From a virus: a stretch of 25,209 nt of DNA. The position numbers and the translations under genes were made by a program. Location of the stretch: positions 1-25,209 of the IMG/VR virus record IMGVR_UViG_3300048872_000038; one strand, 5' to 3'. Positions 23,825-25,209 of this stretch are shown here, one piece after another (the first letter of the stretch is position 1; each line of letters begins with the position of its first letter). The notes beneath the pieces were generated by a model. The model saw only the letters and a list, made by a program, of their open reading frames with translations, was not told where the DNA came from and did not search any database.

Positions 23825-25209
23825 ATGAAATACGACCTTGAATCCCTCAACTCAGTTGACACCAAGGACCCGGCGGCCGTCAAGGAGCTGCAGGAAGTCC
23901 TGAAATCGCGCGGTTATTACAAAGGGCCAATCGACGGCAAGTGGGGCGGTGGCACAACCGACGGGGCGGTTAAGGCGCGCGAAGATCTGACAAACGCGCA
24001 GAACAACAACGTCGCGATTTCGAATAACAATCGCATCGCCAACGATCCGACAAACAACGCTATTCGCGGCGCGACCGAGTACGGCCCATATGCCGCTGGC
24101 GCAGGCCTCGGCATATGGGGAGGATATGGGGTCGGAAAGGGGTTGACCTCGCTCGGAGCGAGAGACGCCGCCGCGACAAAGGCGATGGCAAACGATCCGG
24201 CGATTTCTGGAGCGGTCGGGGAAGCGAAAATGGGCAGCATGCGCACCGCGCGCAATGCGGCCACCGGCGCGCAATTCCTGGCCCCTGCCGCGCTGCTCGG
24301 CTCGGCACAATTCATGCGGGATTATGTAAACCCTCGCTTCGAAGGCGAGACCAAGAAATGGATGGATTTGGGCGTAAACGGCGAGCAAGGCGCAGGGCTT
24401 GGCATGGCCGCGCATCAGCTCCTCGACTTGCGCAACCGCTTTGCTACCCCAGCTGACCCGACAGACGAGGCACGGATCGAGACGCGTGCCGCAGCAGAGC
24501 GTGCGCCGCCACCTCCGCCGCCCCCGCCGAACGAGCTGCGGCCGAACAGCGAGCGGCTGACCGCCGCCGCAAGAGCTGCAGGAGCCACGCGCAATCTGCC
24601 CAAGGCATCGGCCGCCGACTTCATCGCCAACAACCTCACCGACGCCAACCGCGCCGCAGTGCTGGCGGAGTTGCCTGAGGGAACGCCGGGAAGGCAGCTG
24701 ATCGCGACGGTGAAGCGCCTGGCGGCGAAACCCGGTGCGTCGTCGATCATCGCGCCGTTGGTCGGCGGCGCCTTCGCCTATGACGCTGCCTCGAGCGATG
24801 CCGAGGCTGCCGGGGCGACCCCTGGCGAGGCGAGGACCGAGGGTGCGAAGGCTGGCGCTGGCGGAGCGGCACTAACCGCGGGCGCAGGCTACGGGCTGAA
24901 CAAGATCCTGGAGAAGGCCCCGACGCTCGGCACGGCACTCGGCATTGGCGGCGCAATGACCACGCCCCTGATGGCGATGAGCATGGGGCCTAACACCGAC
25001 CTCGAGCACCAGAAGGAGCGCACCGCCATCGCCCAGAATTATCCCAGGCTGGCGCGCTTTTTCGGCATTCAGGACGAGACGGCGCAGGTGCCGGAGCGCA
25101 ACATGGGCAAGACCGACGAATTCGCCACCGCGCGGTCGCTGGGGATCCCCGAGGGCATCCCGATGCCGCGCCCCGATGGGCAATCGCCCTATCCTGATCT
25201 CGTCCGGGC
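23825..25209 (+). CDS. Ejection-type protein with N-terminal peptidoglycan-binding domain (3' partial)
   Basis: The frame stays open from ATG 23825 to the right edge: at least 461 codons, the end is outside the window. Residues 15-50 form a PG_binding_1-type domain (PAAVKELQEVLKSRGYYKGP, IDGKWGGGTTDGAV). An Asn-rich stretch follows (55-80), then Gly/Ala/Leu-rich segments that could enter membranes (near 88-108, 148-162, 300-315, 345-385). A run of eight prolines is at 228-235. The start has only a weak ribosome-binding site, and 15 bases separate it from the opposite-strand gene. The mixture of wall-binding and membrane-active regions fits a protein that travels with the DNA across the envelope. 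No catalytic domain is visible in the part seen. Confidence 0.72.
   Translation, partial: MKYDLESLNSVDTKDPAAVKELQEVLKSRGYYKGPIDGKWGGGTTDGAVKAREDLTNAQNNNVAISNNNRIANDPTNNAIRGATEYGPYAAGAGLGIWGGYGVGKGLTSLGARDAAATKAMANDPAISGAVGEAKMGSMRTARNAATGAQFLAPAALLGSAQFMRDYVNPRFEGETKKWMDLGVNGEQGAGLGMAAHQLLDLRNRFATPADPTDEARIETRAAAERAPPPPPPPPNELRPNSERLTAAARAAGATRNLPKASAADFIANNLTDANRAAVLAELPEGTPGRQLIATVKRLAAKPGASSIIAPLVGGAFAYDAASSDAEAAGATPGEARTEGAKAGAGGAALTAGAGYGLNKILEKAPTLGTALGIGGAMTTPLMAMSMGPNTDLEHQKERTAIAQNYPRLARFFGIQDETAQVPERNMGKTDEFATARSLGIPEGIPMPRPDGQSPYPDLVR

Noticed and set aside
1-25209. tRNA genes, CRISPR arrays, insertion sequences, attachment sites
   Set aside because: Nothing resembling a tRNA cloverleaf, spaced repeats, a transposase, an integrase or end repeats was seen on either strand. 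An exhaustive computed search was not possible.

Overview
The window looks like the replication-to-virion part of a tailed phage or prophage with a short-tailed (podovirus, P22-like) virion plan. The host is most likely an alphaproteobacterium of the Rhizobiales/Hyphomicrobiales type. This rests on the high GC, the strong G/C preference at third codon positions, many GTG/TTG starts, and the flavour of the proteins. No integrase, repressor, attachment site, tRNA, rRNA or CRISPR array is visible, so integrated and free states cannot be told apart.

Layout. Positions 1-1736 hold the 3' part of a Toprim/VapE-type primase-helicase. Positions 1737-2006 are a gene-free, AT-richer gap with several small palindromes. 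Two unrecognised small genes follow (2007-2962), then the packaging module: terminase small subunit (2943-3470), a free-standing homing-endonuclease-like gene (3499-4023), and terminase large subunit (4001-5371). The capsid module runs from an unusually long portal (5379-8240) through a small head protein, a scaffold-like protein and the major capsid protein to three small decoration-like or unknown proteins (to 12177). It ends at a good rho-independent terminator (12211-12240).

Between capsid and tail lies an accessory pair: a glycosyltransferase-like protein (12274-13026) and a 586-residue fusion of a methyltransferase domain, a second methyltransferase-like half domain and a DUF115/MptE-like domain (13010-14770). 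The tail and ejection module then follows with very tight start/stop overlaps: a helix-hairpin-helix plus coiled-coil protein, a P22 gp4-like adaptor, a gp10-like hub/stabilisation protein, a GNAT-like protein, a protein ending in a short S74 self-cleaving chaperone, a lysozyme-domain ejection protein, and a 757-residue ejection protein carrying an HTH-like segment. Two very small membrane proteins lie on the opposite strand (23343-23809). A partial peptidoglycan-binding ejection protein runs off the right edge (23825-25209).

How the genes probably work together: VapE supports replication; TerS/TerL package DNA through the portal into a scaffolded capsid; gp4/gp10-like proteins close the head and build the tail hub; the last large proteins are likely ejected to cross the peptidoglycan and membranes. 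The glycosyltransferase/DUF115 pair is the best candidate for something poorly described. It may modify glycans on the virion or host surface. All functions are inferred by reading the translated sequence; no database search was run.
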